Positions 39,572-52,670 are shown, counted from the first letter of the stretch. The stretch: 64,000 bases of DNA from Candidatus Thioglobus sp. (GCA_012959965.1 DUCF01000036.1:47050-111049); one strand, 5' to 3'. Program-made: numbers and translations. The notes: a model not told the origin generated them from the sequence alone.

Positions 39572-41642
39572 TTCGACTCCTTGTGCCGTCAATTATACTA
39601 AATTCAATTGTTATCCTTGCACCATGAGGCTCAATATTGCTCGCATGTATTTGCCCATCATGTTGCTCAATAATATTCTGAGAAATGGCAAGACCCAGTC
39701 CGCTGCCTTTTGTTTTAGTCGTTATATAAGGCTCGAAAACCCGGTCAACAATTTCACCGGGAAAGCCATCGCCATCGTCAGTCACTGTAAGCCTAATAAT
39801 GTTTTCATTGGCTCGGTAGCGAGTGCGAATTACAATATTTAATCGTTTTTTCTCTCGACTCGCCTCAGTGGCGTTTTTAATCAAATTAATCAAAACACGA
39901 GAGATACCATCGCCGTCAAGTTGTAATTCTGGCAGGTCACCACTCAAGTCTAAATCAATTCTGACGCCTTCTTGAGCATCATAAAGAGACACAGCTTTGT
40001 TCACTAACGTATTAAGCGAGAAAGGAATTCTTTGAATTTCAGGCGTATTGGCATAATTAGCAAACGCGCTAACCATGGCATCCATAGAGGCCACTTGATC
40101 AATAATTGTACTGGTGGTCTTGTCAATAATTCCCGAATCTTTCTCGCCAAGCTTACCCAAGAATAGATTTCTTAGTCGCTGAGCAGAAAGCAGAATAGGT
40201 GTTAACGGGTTTTTGATTTCATGGGCCATTCTGACGGCGACCTCACCCCAGGCTGCCTTTTTCTGAGCTCGATTTAGCTTAGAGATGTCATTAACCATGA
40301 TGACATAACCCAAAGCGTTGTCTTCAACATCAAGGGAGGCACCTTGGCAATAAATCAATCGATACCTATCTGGCAATGTTAATTCAATTTCCCCAGCCCA
40401 TTCGGTCATGCCTTTATCAATATTAGCCGCAACGTAAGAGAACAATGGCTTCAGATAATCATAAATCTCAGTAATGCTATCGTAGGATTGGCCAACAAAA
40501 ATCTTTTCATTATCAATTTGCAGCATCTTGCCAATCACAGGGTTAATCAACTGAATGGTCTTATCTGGGTTCAGAGCAATAACGCCAAAAGAGTATTTTA
40601 AAATAGTCTCTAAATACAAATTATGGGTGTCGAGCCCTTCTCTAGAAAGCTTTATTCGTCGACTCATTTCGTTGAAATGAAGAATCAATTCATGCAAATC
40701 TGTGTTCTTGGGGTCGTGCTGAATTTCAACGTCGTAGTTACCCGCAGCAATCTCCCGAGTAGCCAAAGATAAATTATGCATCGGTCGCATAAGTTGATCA
40801 ATCATCCTCAAAACAACAAGTAATGCGGTTAAAACCGCCAAAAGCACGGTTGAGGAAAAGTCAGCCATAAAGCGGTTTTGGATTATCGACGAGGTCAGTG
40901 TAAATTTAGCTTTTTTAGCGGCATCCCTAAACACTGCCATTCTTTGAGTTAGGCTGGTAATACTTGCATCCGCTGAATAATGCACTATCAAGGTGTGGCT
41001 GCCAATAGAGGCTGTAGAGCCTTCCTCGTTACATCCCAGCTCAGAAATAGCTGATGCAAGCATAATCATTTGCTCATCATAAAGCTTTAAATTGCACGCC
41101 CAACCGTCCTTAACGAGCAATTCAAGCACAAATTTTATTTGCATCATTGACGTCCTTGGCACATCGAAATATTTAACAACATGAGCAATGTTAAGCGTTC
41201 GATCAAAGTAATATTTATTGACAATGCCGTTGGTACCTCTATATAGCTCATCAACTTCACCTGCAACTAACAAATTAAATTTGTCAAAACCATCTTCAGC
41301 TTTGTTTAAATTATCACGAATAGACTCAAATGAGAAAAAGTAAAAAGAGAGCACAGGAAGCAAAACCAAGACAGGAATGACCTTAACCAAAGACCAAGTA
41401 AACTTAGAGCCGATAACGTCCTGGTCAGTGTTTTGCTTTAATCGGCGCATATTGAGCACAAGAAAATACAACGCCGCAAAGCTCATGACAACATTAAAAC
41501 CAACCAATACCAAGTACCATTCGTCGATTAATTCTGGCGAAAGACCCAAGTAAAACATTCCTGCAAAAGAGGTAAGAAAAACAGCAACCCAGAACACAGC
41601 TGGCGGTGATCTCTCTAGGGACGGCGCTTGATCTAACAGCAT
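39564..41642 (-). CDS. ntrY: NtrY-like membrane sensor histidine kinase
   Basis: N-terminal TM segments, HAMP region, PAS, H-box VRMAHEIKNPLTPILLSAQRL, N/G boxes NLIKNATEAS and GSGLGLAISQNIIEQH. Confidence 0.9.
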   Translation of the reverse strand: MLLDQAPSLERSPPAVFWVAVFLTSFAGMFYLGLSPELIDEWYLVLVGFNVVMSFAALYFLVLNMRRLKQNTDQDVIGSKFTWSLVKVIPVLVLLPVLSFYFFSFESIRDNLNKAEDGFDKFNLLVAGEVDELYRGTNGIVNKYYFDRTLNIAHVVKYFDVPRTSMMQIKFVLELLVKDGWACNLKLYDEQMIMLASAISELGCNEEGSTASIGSHTLIVHYSADASITSLTQRMAVFRDAAKKAKFTLTSSIIQNRFMADFSSTVLLAVLTALLVVLRMIDQLMRPMHNLSLATREIAAGNYDVEIQHDPKNTDLHELILHFNEMSRRIKLSREGLDTHNLYLETILKYSFGVIALNPDKTIQLINPVIGKMLQIDNEKIFVGQSYDSITEIYDYLKPLFSYVAANIDKGMTEWAGEIELTLPDRYRLIYCQGASLDVEDNALGYVIMVNDISKLNRAQKKAAWGEVAVRMAHEIKNPLTPILLSAQRLRNLFLGKLGEKDSGIIDKTTSTIIDQVASMDAMVSAFANYANTPEIQRIPFSLNTLVNKAVSLYDAQEGVRIDLDLSGDLPELQLDGDGISRVLINLIKNATEASREKKRLNIVIRTRYRANENIIRLTVTDDGDGFPGEIVDRVFEPYITTKTKGSGLGLAISQNIIEQHDGQIHASNIEPHGARITIEFSIIDGTRSRNG

Positions 41643-41735
41643 AAATTAATTCAATACTTTGAAAATGCCCCGATTATCTCATAAATGAATTCTTGCTAAC
41701 GCAAGTTGTTGCTAAAATACAACAAATGAATTAAA

Positions 41736-42770
41736 TTGACTATTTTGATACAAACCCAAGAACAACTTCAGAGCTATCTTAGCTCTATTGAGAATGAAAA
41801 TTCTCTCGGCATCGATACAGAATTTCGTCGAATCGACACCTACTACCCAAAACTTTGTTTGGTTCAAATCTCAACGGCCAATAGTGCCGAATGTATTGAT
41901 GTTTTGTCTATCCCGGACTTGAGTCCGCTTTTTGACAAACTTTACAGAGATGAAACCGTATGGATTGTCCATTCTGCCCGTCAAGATATTGAGGCTTTTT
42001 ATCTCTTATCCGGACAACTTCCAAACAACCTGTTTGATACACAAATTGCTGCGGCTTTGGTTAATTTACCTTTGCAAGTGTCGTACCAAGCACTGACAGA
42101 GAAATTTGAAGGTGTTTACCTTGAAAAAGCGCATGCGCGTTTTGATTGGACAAGACGGCCTTTGCCAGACGACGTAATAGAGTACGCCCTTAATGATGTG
42201 CGCTACTTACTACCCCTATTTGAAAAGCTGCAAGCTCAACTTAACAGTAGTGGAAAACTTGATTGGCTGAGCGAAGAAACTAACGCTCTATTAAATACAG
42301 AATTATACGACATCCCAATTAAAAAAATATTTCAGAAAATAAAAGGAATATCACGATTAAACAGCAAATACCATAAGCTCGCCTTTCAACTCTGTGCGTG
42401 GCGGGAAGATACCGCCAAAAGAAAAGATAAGCCAAGAAAATGGATTATGTCAGATGAAAAACTGCTTGATTACGCTTGCAATAAACTAACTCTTTCATCA
42501 AAAAGTGAAAAAACATTCAACGCATTTGTTGACTCAATCGACATTTTTTTCAAATCAAATACAATAAGTGGCAATCAAAAACCCCTTAATAAAACTGAAA
42601 AAAATAGCAAAAATACACTCCAAGAGCGTATCAATAATATCGCAACAGCGTATAATTTGCCGCCGGAACTCATGATCACAAGCAAGTCACTGACAAGGTA
42701 TATTCGCGGTGATTTAAATGTGTCGTTATGTCGAGGCTGGAGAGCCAAATTATTCAACAAGGAAAACTAA
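41736..42770 (+). CDS. rnd: Ribonuclease D (TTG start)
   Basis: GIDTEFRRIDTYYPKLCLVQI; VHSARQDIEAF; YALNDVRYLLPLFEKL; HRDC domain. Confidence 0.93.
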   Translation: MTILIQTQEQLQSYLSSIENENSLGIDTEFRRIDTYYPKLCLVQISTANSAECIDVLSIPDLSPLFDKLYRDETVWIVHSARQDIEAFYLLSGQLPNNLFDTQIAAALVNLPLQVSYQALTEKFEGVYLEKAHARFDWTRRPLPDDVIEYALNDVRYLLPLFEKLQAQLNSSGKLDWLSEETNALLNTELYDIPIKKIFQKIKGISRLNSKYHKLAFQLCAWREDTAKRKDKPRKWIMSDEKLLDYACNKLTLSSKSEKTFNAFVDSIDIFFKSNTISGNQKPLNKTEKNSKNTLQERINNIATAYNLPPELMITSKSLTRYIRGDLNVSLCRGWRAKLFNKEN

Positions 42771-43304
42771 ATGCAAAATAGCTTAAAGCCTGTAACTGCA
42801 GGGAACTTACCAGATGAAATCAATGTTATTATTGAAATCCCCGCCAATTCATCACCTGTTAAATACGAAATCGATAAGGACACAGGCGCTATGTTTGTCG
42901 ATCGCTTTATTTCAACGCCAATGTTCTACCCATGTAATTATGGCTTCGTCCCTGAAACGCTCTCAGACGACGGCGACCCGGCTGATGTTTTGGTTATTAC
43001 CCCTTACCCATTAATTCACGATTCTGTTATTGTTGCGCGCCCAATCGGTGTTCTTAAAATGACCGACGAAGCAGGCGAAGATGCAAAAATTCTTGCAGTG
43101 CCAATCGACAAATTATGTCGCTCATACCACGGCATCCGCTGTATTGACGATGTTGATGTTGCGCTAAAAGATCAAATTGAGCATTTCTTTAAATATTACA
43201 AAGACCTCGACGAAGGAAAATGGGTAACGATTGAAGGTTGGGGTGATGCAGCATCCGCCAAGAAAGAGCTTGTGGCTGCATTTGACAATTATCGAAACAA
43301 ATAG
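42771..43304 (+). CDS. ppa: Soluble inorganic pyrophosphatase (family I)
   Basis: INVIIEIPANSSPVKYEIDKDTG; YPCNYGFVPETLSDDGDPADVLV. Confidence 0.98.
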   Translation: MQNSLKPVTAGNLPDEINVIIEIPANSSPVKYEIDKDTGAMFVDRFISTPMFYPCNYGFVPETLSDDGDPADVLVITPYPLIHDSVIVARPIGVLKMTDEAGEDAKILAVPIDKLCRSYHGIRCIDDVDVALKDQIEHFFKYYKDLDEGKWVTIEGWGDAASAKKELVAAFDNYRNK

Positions 43305-43863
43305 CTTTAGAATTATTGCGGGTGAATTTCGCGGCAGGAAGTTTCATTTTCCTGACGCGGAGGGCCTGCGCCCTACCAGCGGAAGAATTCGCGAAACCCT
43401 ATTTAATTGGTTGCAATTCGACATTTTCGACAAGAGTGTTCTTGACCCATTCACCGGCAGTGGCGCACTTAGTCTTGAAGCACTTTCAAGAGGTGCAAAA
43501 ACGGTTTATTCGATAGAAAAAAACGACACTGTTTTTAAACAGCTTCAAATTAATTTTGGGCTGCACCCTATCGAAAAATTCACCCTCGTTAAAGACGATG
43601 CGCTTTCACATTTAAAGAAAGTAAGTACAAAGCCTTTTGACTTGATTTTTCTAGACCCGCCCTTTGCCAAAGAAATTCTTCCACAAACACTCAAGCTAAT
43701 TTCTAATAATGGCTACATCAACTCTAATAGTAAAATCTATATAGAGTCAGAGTTTCAAATAACCCATGACAATCTAAGTGCACTGGGTGGTTATCGCTAT
43801 AATATAGCCAAACAAAAAAAATCTGGCAATGTTCATTATTGTTTGATTAGTCTTGGAGAGTGA
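43282..43863 (+). CDS. rsmD: 16S rRNA (guanine(966)-N2)-methyltransferase RsmD (probable TTG start)
   Basis: FRIIAGEFRGRKFHFP; RPTSGRIRETLFNWL; DPFTGSGALSLEALSRGA; IFLDPPF. Confidence 0.9.
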   Translation: MTIIETNSFRIIAGEFRGRKFHFPDAEGLRPTSGRIRETLFNWLQFDIFDKSVLDPFTGSGALSLEALSRGAKTVYSIEKNDTVFKQLQINFGLHPIEKFTLVKDDALSHLKKVSTKPFDLIFLDPPFAKEILPQTLKLISNNGYINSNSKIYIESEFQITHDNLSALGGYRYNIAKQKKSGNVHYCLISLGE

Positions 43864-44345
43864 TGAAAAAAATTGCAATTTACCCCGGATCTTTTGATCC
43901 CATCACCAGCGGCCACGTTGATTTGATTCATCGTGCCAGCCGATTATTCGATGAGGTTATTGTTGCCATCACCCAAAATGTTAATAAAAATAGTTTCTTA
44001 AGTATTGATGAGCGTATCGAAGCGGTCAACACTTCGATTGCAGCACTTAATAATGTACGAGTGTTGAGATTTGACTCTTTGTTGGTCGATTTTGCTAGAG
44101 ATCATAATGCACAAGTTATCATCCGCGGCCTTCGCGCTGTTTCTGACTTTGAGTATGAGTTTCAATTAAGCGGCATGAACAAGCGCCTCAACCCCAACAT
44201 TGAAACCTTGTTTATGACCCCTTCTGAAGAGTTTGCCAATATCTCCTCATCACTGGTTCGAGAAATCCTATCTCTTGGTGGTGATATCAGTCTTTTCGTG
44301 CCAGAGTGCGTGGAATCCATCTTAGGGCGACATAAGTCAAAATAA
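43860..44345 (+). CDS. coaD: Pantetheine-phosphate adenylyltransferase
   Basis: AIYPGSFDPITSGHVDLIHRA; FANISSSLVREI. Confidence 0.97.
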   Translation: MMKKIAIYPGSFDPITSGHVDLIHRASRLFDEVIVAITQNVNKNSFLSIDERIEAVNTSIAALNNVRVLRFDSLLVDFARDHNAQVIIRGLRAVSDFEYEFQLSGMNKRLNPNIETLFMTPSEEFANISSSLVREILSLGGDISLFVPECVESILGRHKSK

Positions 44346-44356
44346 TTAGTTCCAGC

Positions 44357-44384
44357 CTTGAAATAAGATATAACGCCCCTACAT
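44357..44384 (+). promoter_or_regulatory. Sigma32 (heat-shock)-type promoter for dnaK
   Basis: CTTGAAA (44357-44363), 12-nt spacer, CCCCTACAT (44376-44384). Confidence 0.7.
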
Positions 44385-44417
44385 AGGCTTTATATCAAAC
44401 ACAAGGAGTAACTAAAA

Positions 44418-46322
44418 ATGTCGAAAATTATTGGTATTGATCTAGGTACAACAAATTCATGCGTTGCCGTTATGGACGGTGGTACAGTCAAAATTATTGA
44501 AAACTCTGAAGGCGATCGCACAACCCCTTCAATTATTGCCTACCCTAAAAATTCAGAAGAAATCTTAGTAGGGCAGCCAGCCAAAAGACAGGCTGTAACA
44601 AATCCTGAAAACACACTTTACGCCATCAAGCGCCTTATTGGTCGTCGCTTTGAAGAAGATGCCGTACAAAAAGACATTGACTTAGTGCCTTACAAAATTG
44701 TCAAAGCAGACAACGGTGACGCCTGGGTAGAGGTTAAAGGCAAAAAAATGGCCGCACCTGAAATTTCAGCCCGTGTCATTCAAAAAATGAAGCAAACTGC
44801 TGAAGACTACTTAGGTCACGAAGTGACTGAAGCAGTTATTACAGTGCCCGCTTACTTTAACGACTCTCAACGTCAAGCAACGAAAGATGCCGGAAAAATT
44901 GCAGGTCTAGAAGTAAAAAGAATTATCAACGAACCAACAGCGGCGGCTCTTGCCTACGGTGTTGACAAAGGTGCTGGCGACAAGAAAGTAGCTGTTTACG
45001 ACTTAGGTGGTGGCACATTTGATGTTTCTATTATTGAAATGGAAGATATCGACGGTGAAAAGCATTTTGAAGTATTGTCAACCAATGGCGATACATTCTT
45101 AGGCGGTGAAGATTTCGACCAACGCATTATCAACTTCCTAGTTGAGGAGTTCAAAAAAGAGCAAGGTGTTAACTTGGCAAATGACCCAATGGCACTACAA
45201 CGTTTAAAAGAAGCTGCAGAAAAAGCTAAGATCGAACTTTCTTCTTCTGAGCAAACAGACGTTAACTTGCCTTACGTTACAGCTGATGCCTCAGGTCCTA
45301 AGCACTTAAACATTAAAATCACTCGTGCAAAGCTAGAATCTCTAGTTGAAGATTTACTTAAGCGCTCTATCGAGCCGTGTAAGGTTGCCTTAAAAGATGC
45401 CGGTCTTACAAGTGCTGATATTGATGAAGTTATTATGGTTGGTGGTCAAACCCGTATGCCTAAAGTGCAGCAAATGGTGCAAGACTTCTTCGGTAAAGAG
45501 CCCAAGAGAGATATCAATCCAGATGAAGCAGTGGCCATGGGTGCTGCAATTCAGGGTGGTGTACTGTCTGGTGATGTCACCGACGTCCTTCTTCTTGATG
45601 TAACTCCACTTTCTCTAGGTATTGAGACAATGGGCGGGATCATGACAAAACTGATTGAGAAAAATACAACCATTCCAACTAACGCTTCACAAGTATTCTC
45701 AACTGCAGCGGATAACCAGTCTGCAGTAACGGTTCATGTATTACAAGGCGAGCGTGAAGTAGCAAACGCTAACAAATCTCTTGGTCAATTCAACCTTGAA
45801 GGTATTGCAGCTGCACCGAAAGGACAGCCACAAATTGAAGTTACATTAGATATTGACTCTGACGGTATTTTGAATGTTTCTGCCAAAGACAAAAACACCG
45901 GCAAAGAGCAGTCAATCACGATCAAAGCATCAAGCGGCCTTTCAGATGAAGAAGTCGACAAGATGATTAAAGACGCTGAAGCACACGCTGAAGAAGACAA
46001 GAAATTTCAAGAGCTGGTAACAACTCGTAACATGGCAGATTCATTGGTTCACTCGACTAAGCAAACACTTGAAGAACTTAAAGACGATGTTTCAGACGAT
46101 GAAAAATCTGCGATTGAAGCGGCAGTTAGTGAGCTTGAAGAAACCATCAAAGGCGATGACAAAGAGGCGATTGACGCTCAAGTTCAAAATCTGAGTGAAA
46201 AAGCCCAAGTGTTAGCCCAAAAAGCACAGGAAAAAGCCGGTGCAGAAACGGCTGAAGCAGGTCAAGCAACAGCAGATGATGTAGTCGATGCAGACTTTGA
46301 AGAAGTAAAAGAAGACAAGTAA
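44418..46322 (+). CDS. dnaK: Molecular chaperone DnaK
   Basis: [37 protein letters not shown]. Confidence 0.99.
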   Translation: MSKIIGIDLGTTNSCVAVMDGGTVKIIENSEGDRTTPSIIAYPKNSEEILVGQPAKRQAVTNPENTLYAIKRLIGRRFEEDAVQKDIDLVPYKIVKADNGDAWVEVKGKKMAAPEISARVIQKMKQTAEDYLGHEVTEAVITVPAYFNDSQRQATKDAGKIAGLEVKRIINEPTAAALAYGVDKGAGDKKVAVYDLGGGTFDVSIIEMEDIDGEKHFEVLSTNGDTFLGGEDFDQRIINFLVEEFKKEQGVNLANDPMALQRLKEAAEKAKIELSSSEQTDVNLPYVTADASGPKHLNIKITRAKLESLVEDLLKRSIEPCKVALKDAGLTSADIDEVIMVGGQTRMPKVQQMVQDFFGKEPKRDINPDEAVAMGAAIQGGVLSGDVTDVLLLDVTPLSLGIETMGGIMTKLIEKNTTIPTNASQVFSTAADNQSAVTVHVLQGEREVANANKSLGQFNLEGIAAAPKGQPQIEVTLDIDSDGILNVSAKDKNTGKEQSITIKASSGLSDEEVDKMIKDAEAHAEEDKKFQELVTTRNMADSLVHSTKQTLEELKDDVSDDEKSAIEAAVSELEETIKGDDKEAIDAQVQNLSEKAQVLAQKAQEKAGAETAEAGQATADDVVDADFEEVKEDK

Positions 46323-46344
46323 CAAACAAGCATCTACAAACACA

Positions 46345-46376
46345 AAACCTCCCTTGAATTTATTCACGGGAGGTTT
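46345..46376 (+). terminator. Intergenic stem-loop between dnaK and dnaJ (terminator/attenuator or processing site)
   Basis: AAACCTCCC-14 nt-GGGAGGTTT perfect 9-bp stem. Confidence 0.5.
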
Positions 46377-46393
46377 CTTAATAAAAGGGACTC

Positions 46394-47503
46394 ATGTCAC
46401 AACGAGATTATTACGAAGTTCTAGGCGTCGATAAAAGCGCAGATGAGGCAAAGGTAAAAAAAGCTTATAAGCGCTTAGCAATGAAATTTCATCCAGATCG
46501 AAATGCCGATGATAAAGCCAGTGCTGAGACAAAATTCAAAGAAGTTCGTAAAGCTTACGATATTATCTCAGATCCTCAAAAGCGGCAAGCTTATGATCAA
46601 TTTGGGCACGCAGGCGTAGAACAAGGCGCTGGTGGCAATCCATTTGGTGGTGGTGGCAATCCATTTGGTGGTGGTGGATTTGGTGACATTTTTGGTGATA
46701 TTTTTGGCGGCGGCCGCTCAACACCAGACAATAGAGGTTCAGACCTACGCTACGATTTAGAAATCGACCTCACTCAAGCCGTCAAAGGTGATACTGTTAA
46801 AATCAGAGTCACTAAAAACGATGGCTGTGACACTTGTGATGGCTCGGGCGCAAAACCCGGCACTTCTGTTAAGACGTGCGGTACTTGCCATGGTTCTGGT
46901 CAAGTGCAAGTTCAACAAGGATTTTTTGCGGTGCAAAGACCTTGCCATCAATGCAATGGTGCCGGTGAACAAATTGAATCTCCCTGCGGCACTTGCCGTG
47001 GCCAGGGCGTGGTTAGAAAGCAAAAAACACTTTCTGTTAAAATTCCTGCCGGTGTTGATACTGGCAATAGGATTCGTCTTAGTGGTGAAGGTGAAGCTGG
47101 CTTACGCGGTGGCCAAACAGGAGATCTTTATGTACAGATTCATGTCGTAGAGCATGATATCTTTCAACGAGAAGGTAACGACCTTTATTGCGAAGTACCC
47201 ATTGATTTCGCAACGTCAGCGCTTGGTGGTTCTATCGAAGTACCAACCCTTGATGGCAAACTAAAAATCAACATCCCTGCTGGCACCCAATCAGCCAAGT
47301 TATTTCGCCTGAGAGGAAAAGGTGTACCAGCCATTAGGCATGGAGGCACGGGAGACTTACTCTGCCAGGTAAAAATTGAAACTCCAGTCAATCTAACAAG
47401 TAAGCAAAAAGAGCTATTAAAGGAGTTCTCAGTTTCATGTGGTGAAAAACAACACCCAGAATCTAACTCCTTCTTTGGTAAAATGAGATCTTTCTTTGAG
47501 TAA
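46394..47503 (+). CDS. dnaJ: Chaperone DnaJ
   Basis: J-domain with HPD; Gly/Phe linker; four CxxCxGxG zinc motifs. Confidence 0.98.
   Translation: MSQRDYYEVLGVDKSADEAKVKKAYKRLAMKFHPDRNADDKASAETKFKEVRKAYDIISDPQKRQAYDQFGHAGVEQGAGGNPFGGGGNPFGGGGFGDIFGDIFGGGRSTPDNRGSDLRYDLEIDLTQAVKGDTVKIRVTKNDGCDTCDGSGAKPGTSVKTCGTCHGSGQVQVQQGFFAVQRPCHQCNGAGEQIESPCGTCRGQGVVRKQKTLSVKIPAGVDTGNRIRLSGEGEAGLRGGQTGDLYVQIHVVEHDIFQREGNDLYCEVPIDFATSALGGSIEVPTLDGKLKINIPAGTQSAKLFRLRGKGVPAIRHGGTGDLLCQVKIETPVNLTSKQKELLKEFSVSCGEKQHPESNSFFGKMRSFFE
46631..46672 (+). repeat. Perfect 2 x 21-bp tandem repeat in the dnaJ Gly/Phe linker
   Basis: GGTGGCAATCCATTTGGTGGT twice, encoding (GGNPFGG)2. Confidence 0.9.
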
Positions 47504-48793
<1,290 letters not shown>

Positions 48794-48803
48794 AAAAAAG
48801 CTT

Positions 48804-48839
48804 AACAATATTTTATACCTTAGGGTATAAAATATTGTT
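48804..48839 (+). terminator. Long AT-rich palindrome downstream of eno
   Basis: AACAATATTTTATACC-TTAG-GGTATAAAATATTGTT: perfect 16-bp stem. Confidence 0.75.
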
Positions 48840-48862
48840 TATTAAACCTTAAGGTCAACTGA

Positions 48863-50113
48863 TTGGAATCACTTTCAACGTTTTGGCTGAGTGTTTTACT
48901 TTTTACTTTAATACTCGCCTCAGCCTTTTTCTCTAGTACCGAAACCTCAATGATGGCGATTAATCGCTATCGTCTCAAGGCGCTTAGCGCCAAAAACAAC
49001 CCGCGAGCAAAAAGAGTTGAAAGACTTTTAAATGATGTTGATCATTTAATTGGCGCCATTCTATTAGGTAATAACTTTGTCAATATCTTGGCTGCCAGTG
49101 TCACCACTATTCTTGCAATCAAGCTGTGGGGTAACGGCTCAGTCATTATTGCCTCTCTAGCACTCACTTTTGTGATTTTAATATTTGCGGAAACCACGCC
49201 GAAAACCTTCGCCGCCAAAAACCCTGAAAAAATAGCCTTACCAGCAGCCATTGTTATTGAGGCACTGATCAAGGTTTTTAATCCAGTTATTTGGCTAATA
49301 TCCAAGATCTCGCAATTTATCCTTAAGCCTTTTGGTCTTCAAAAGAGCAATGCTGAGAATATCAGCGCTGAAGAGCTAAGAATGGCGGTGCTTGACGCCA
49401 AGCCAATGGTTGCAAGCCATTATCAAAAAATGCTACTTAATATTATTGACCTTGAAAAGGTCAAAGCTGAAGATATTATGGTTCCGCATCATGAGTTTAT
49501 CAGCGTCGACATCAATAATGAGGATGAGCTTTTCGAGCAATTCAAACGCATTCAGCACACCCGTCTGCTTATTTTTGACGGCACGGAAGATAACATTATT
49601 GGCACCATTCACATGAGGGATATAACCAACCTTTACGCCAAAGATGAAATCAATCTTGATGCCATCAAAGCACTAATCCGTACGCCTTATTTTATTCCTG
49701 AAGGTACACGACTATCGCTTCAATTAGAGCACTTTAAAACCCAAAAAAGGCGTTTGGGTTTAGTGGTAGATGAATACGGGGAGGTTCTCGGGCTGCTTGC
49801 ACTAGAAGACATTCTGGAAGAAATTGTTGGTCAATTTACATCCAACCAAAGTGAAATTATCGAAGAAATCAGCTTACAAGAAGATGGTAGTTATTTGATT
49901 GACCCTCGAGTCAGTATTCGCGAACTTAACGTAGCTCTGAATATTAACTTACAACACGATGAGGCAAACACCCTTAACGGTCTTATTCTCGAACAACTAC
50001 AATGCCTACCTCAGTCAAGCCTCAGTCTTAAGATTGACAAGTTGATTGTTGAAATATTGCAAGTCTCTAAACAAGGAGTAAAACTAGTACGAATCACCAA
50101 AACAACAAAGTAG
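48863..50113 (+). CDS. CNNM (DUF21)/CBS-domain protein, CorC/HlyC/YfjD-like
   Basis: FFSSTETSMMAINRYRLKAL; FAETTPKTFAAKNPEKIA; VVDEYGEVLGLLALEDILEEIVG. Confidence 0.92.
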   Translation: MESLSTFWLSVLLFTLILASAFFSSTETSMMAINRYRLKALSAKNNPRAKRVERLLNDVDHLIGAILLGNNFVNILAASVTTILAIKLWGNGSVIIASLALTFVILIFAETTPKTFAAKNPEKIALPAAIVIEALIKVFNPVIWLISKISQFILKPFGLQKSNAENISAEELRMAVLDAKPMVASHYQKMLLNIIDLEKVKAEDIMVPHHEFISVDINNEDELFEQFKRIQHTRLLIFDGTEDNIIGTIHMRDITNLYAKDEINLDAIKALIRTPYFIPEGTRLSLQLEHFKTQKRRLGLVVDEYGEVLGLLALEDILEEIVGQFTSNQSEIIEEISLQEDGSYLIDPRVSIRELNVALNINLQHDEANTLNGLILEQLQCLPQSSLSLKIDKLIVEILQVSKQGVKLVRITKTTK

Positions 50114-50926
50114 TTAAAGTACCGATTGTCCCATTTTTAGACTTCGTGACTCTGACAATTCCATTTTCGGCGCACCCTCTGGCAATAGCAATATGACGGT
50201 TGATCCCATATTAAATCGCCCCATCTCCTCACCCTTCTTAAGCTTGATATCCTTGGTACTGTAGTCATACTCTTTGATCGATCTTGTATAAGGCGGTGTA
50301 ATTTTTCCCTGCCATACAACATCCATTGAGCCAACCATAATCGCACCGACCAGAATAAAAACCACTTCACCAAAAGCCGTTTCGAAGTAACACACCAAAC
50401 GCTCATTTCGAGCAAATAGGCCAGCAACATTCTCAGCAGTTTTTTGATTCACTGAGAATAAATCACCGGGGATATATTTCATCGATTTAAGCTTGCCAGC
50501 AAAAGGCATGTGAATACGATGGTAATCTTTTGGTGATAAGTAAATCGTCGCAAACTGGCCATCTTCAAACTGCTTTGAAGATTCATCGGCCAACAGTTGT
50601 TGCACTGAATAATGATGACCTTTAGCTTGCAGTATTTGTGAAGATTTAATATCACCGGCCTGAGAGACAACACCGTCAACGGGTGAAACGATCTCTGCAT
50701 TGGCTATTGTTCTGACAGTGGACTTTAAACTGCGCGTAAAAAAATCGTTTATATGGCAATAATCCTCAATTCTTTCTCTTTCCGCTTCTGCTAGATTGAC
50801 GCCGTATTTTTTAACAAACCAACGCAAAAAATTGTTTTTCAGCCAAACAATTTCGATTCTTGCGAATCGATGCATACACTTTGACAGCATATGCTGCGGA
50901 ATTAAATACTGCAGGAAGACCATCAA
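50114..50926 (-). CDS. psd: Phosphatidylserine decarboxylase
   Basis: [32 protein letters not shown] cleavage-site region. Confidence 0.94.
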   Translation of the reverse strand: MMVFLQYLIPQHMLSKCMHRFARIEIVWLKNNFLRWFVKKYGVNLAEAERERIEDYCHINDFFTRSLKSTVRTIANAEIVSPVDGVVSQAGDIKSSQILQAKGHHYSVQQLLADESSKQFEDGQFATIYLSPKDYHRIHMPFAGKLKSMKYIPGDLFSVNQKTAENVAGLFARNERLVCYFETAFGEVVFILVGAIMVGSMDVVWQGKITPPYTRSIKEYDYSTKDIKLKKGEEMGRFNMGSTVILLLPEGAPKMELSESRSLKMGQSVL

Positions 50927-52626
50927 GCAAGCTTCGAGACAATAAAGTCCGCTGCTTCGCCATAAATCACTTCAATTTTCTCAGGTGCGTTGCGTGCTTT
51001 ATATTCCACATTGCCATTATCGGCATGTGTGTCACTGATAACCATTCGATGGGGGATGCCTAAAAGTTCAGAATCGGCAAACATAATACCCGGTCTTTCT
51101 TTACGGTTATCAAGCAGCACCTCTATGCCTTTATCCAAACATTGCTGATAGAGATCATCCGCCAAGGTTTTTACTCGTGAAGACTTATTGTAATTAATCG
51201 GCACAATCACCAACTGGAAAGGTGCGATAGCCTCTGGGAATATAATACCTCTGTCGTCATGGTTTTGCTCAATACTTGCAGCGACAACACGGGTAACACC
51301 AATACCGTAACAACCCATATTCATATTAACCGACTTACCGTTTTCACCAACAACATTGGCATTCATTGCGTCCGAGTATTTTGTACCCAACTGAAAAATA
51401 TGACCGACTTCAATACCGCGTTTAATTTCTATTTTTCCTTTGCCATCAGGCGAAGGGTCACCGGCAACAATATTACGTAGATCAGCGGCAACAAAATCGG
51501 GTGTGTCTCTATGCCAATTTACACCCGTCAAATGTTTATCATCTTCGTTGGCGCCACAAACAAAATCAGACAAACAAGCAGCAGCATAATCAACAACAAG
51601 CTTAATTGGAGGATTAACCACGCCGATTGAGCCAAAAGCACAGCCAAGTGCCTTTTGCACTTTCTCCTCATCAGCCATAGCCAAGGGCTGGGCAACACCA
51701 TCAATTTTCGCCGCTTTGACCTCATTAAGCTCGTGATCACCACGAAGCACAAGTGCAACTAAATTACCGTCATCGCCATCAACCACTAATGTTTTAATTG
51801 TTGTATTTGATGGAATGCCGAGTAAAGTACAGACATCATCAATCGTTTTGACATTAGGCGTTTCAGCGACACTCAACTCTTGTGTTGGTGCACTCGGATC
51901 GCCTTGAGGTAGTGTCTCAGCACGCTCAATATTGGCCGCATAGTCGGAGCCATCAGAGAAACAAATAGCATCCTCACCCGAATCCGCCAGCACGTGAAAT
52001 TCGTGTGAACTATCACCACCAATCGCGCCAGAATCCGCCAAAACTGGTCGATAATTAAGACCTAAGCGATCAAAAATATTGCAATAAGTTTGGTGCATTA
52101 CTTGGTAGGTCTCTGCAAGTGAAGCCTCGTCAATATGAAAAGAATAAGCATCTTTCATAATAAACTCACGCGAACGCATAACGCCATAGCGAGGACGAAT
52201 TTCATCTCTAAATTTCGTTTGAATTTGGTAAAAATTCATCGGTAGCTGTTTGTAGCTGCGAAGATACTGCTTAGCAATATTAGTAATCACTTCTTCATGA
52301 GTGGGTCCCATGCAAAAATCCCTACCGTGCCTATCTTGAAAACGTAATAATTCAGGGCCGTACTCTTCCCATCTGCCAGATTCTTGCCATAGCTCTGCCG
52401 GCTGAGACACGGGCATTAATACCTCTTGAGCAAGGGACTTGTTCATCTCTTCACGAACAATTTTTTCAACCTTTTGCACCACTCTTAAGCCCATAGGCAA
52501 GTATGAATACAGGCCAGAGGCCAGTTTTGAAATCAAACCGGCACGAATCATCAACTGATGGGAGATAATCTTTGCGTCGTTTGGCGCCTCTTTAACGGTA
52601 GGGATCAATAAATCACTGCTTTTCAT
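50923..52626 (-). CDS. proS: Prolyl-tRNA synthetase
   Basis: [34 protein letters not shown]; editing domain insertion. Confidence 0.98.
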   Translation of the reverse strand: MKSSDLLIPTVKEAPNDAKIISHQLMIRAGLISKLASGLYSYLPMGLRVVQKVEKIVREEMNKSLAQEVLMPVSQPAELWQESGRWEEYGPELLRFQDRHGRDFCMGPTHEEVITNIAKQYLRSYKQLPMNFYQIQTKFRDEIRPRYGVMRSREFIMKDAYSFHIDEASLAETYQVMHQTYCNIFDRLGLNYRPVLADSGAIGGDSSHEFHVLADSGEDAICFSDGSDYAANIERAETLPQGDPSAPTQELSVAETPNVKTIDDVCTLLGIPSNTTIKTLVVDGDDGNLVALVLRGDHELNEVKAAKIDGVAQPLAMADEEKVQKALGCAFGSIGVVNPPIKLVVDYAAACLSDFVCGANEDDKHLTGVNWHRDTPDFVAADLRNIVAGDPSPDGKGKIEIKRGIEVGHIFQLGTKYSDAMNANVVGENGKSVNMNMGCYGIGVTRVVAASIEQNHDDRGIIFPEAIAPFQLVIVPINYNKSSRVKTLADDLYQQCLDKGIEVLLDNRKERPGIMFADSELLGIPHRMVISDTHADNGNVEYKARNAPEKIEVIYGEAADFIVSKLA

Positions 52627-52670
52627 ATAAAATGGACTGAGTCTAACAATAAATGCGCTAATTTTACCTT

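Noticed and set aside
41706-41725. TTGTTG-N8-CAACAA inverted repeat between ntrY and rnd
   Set aside because: Six-bp half-sites in AT-rich sequence are expected by chance; no supporting context.
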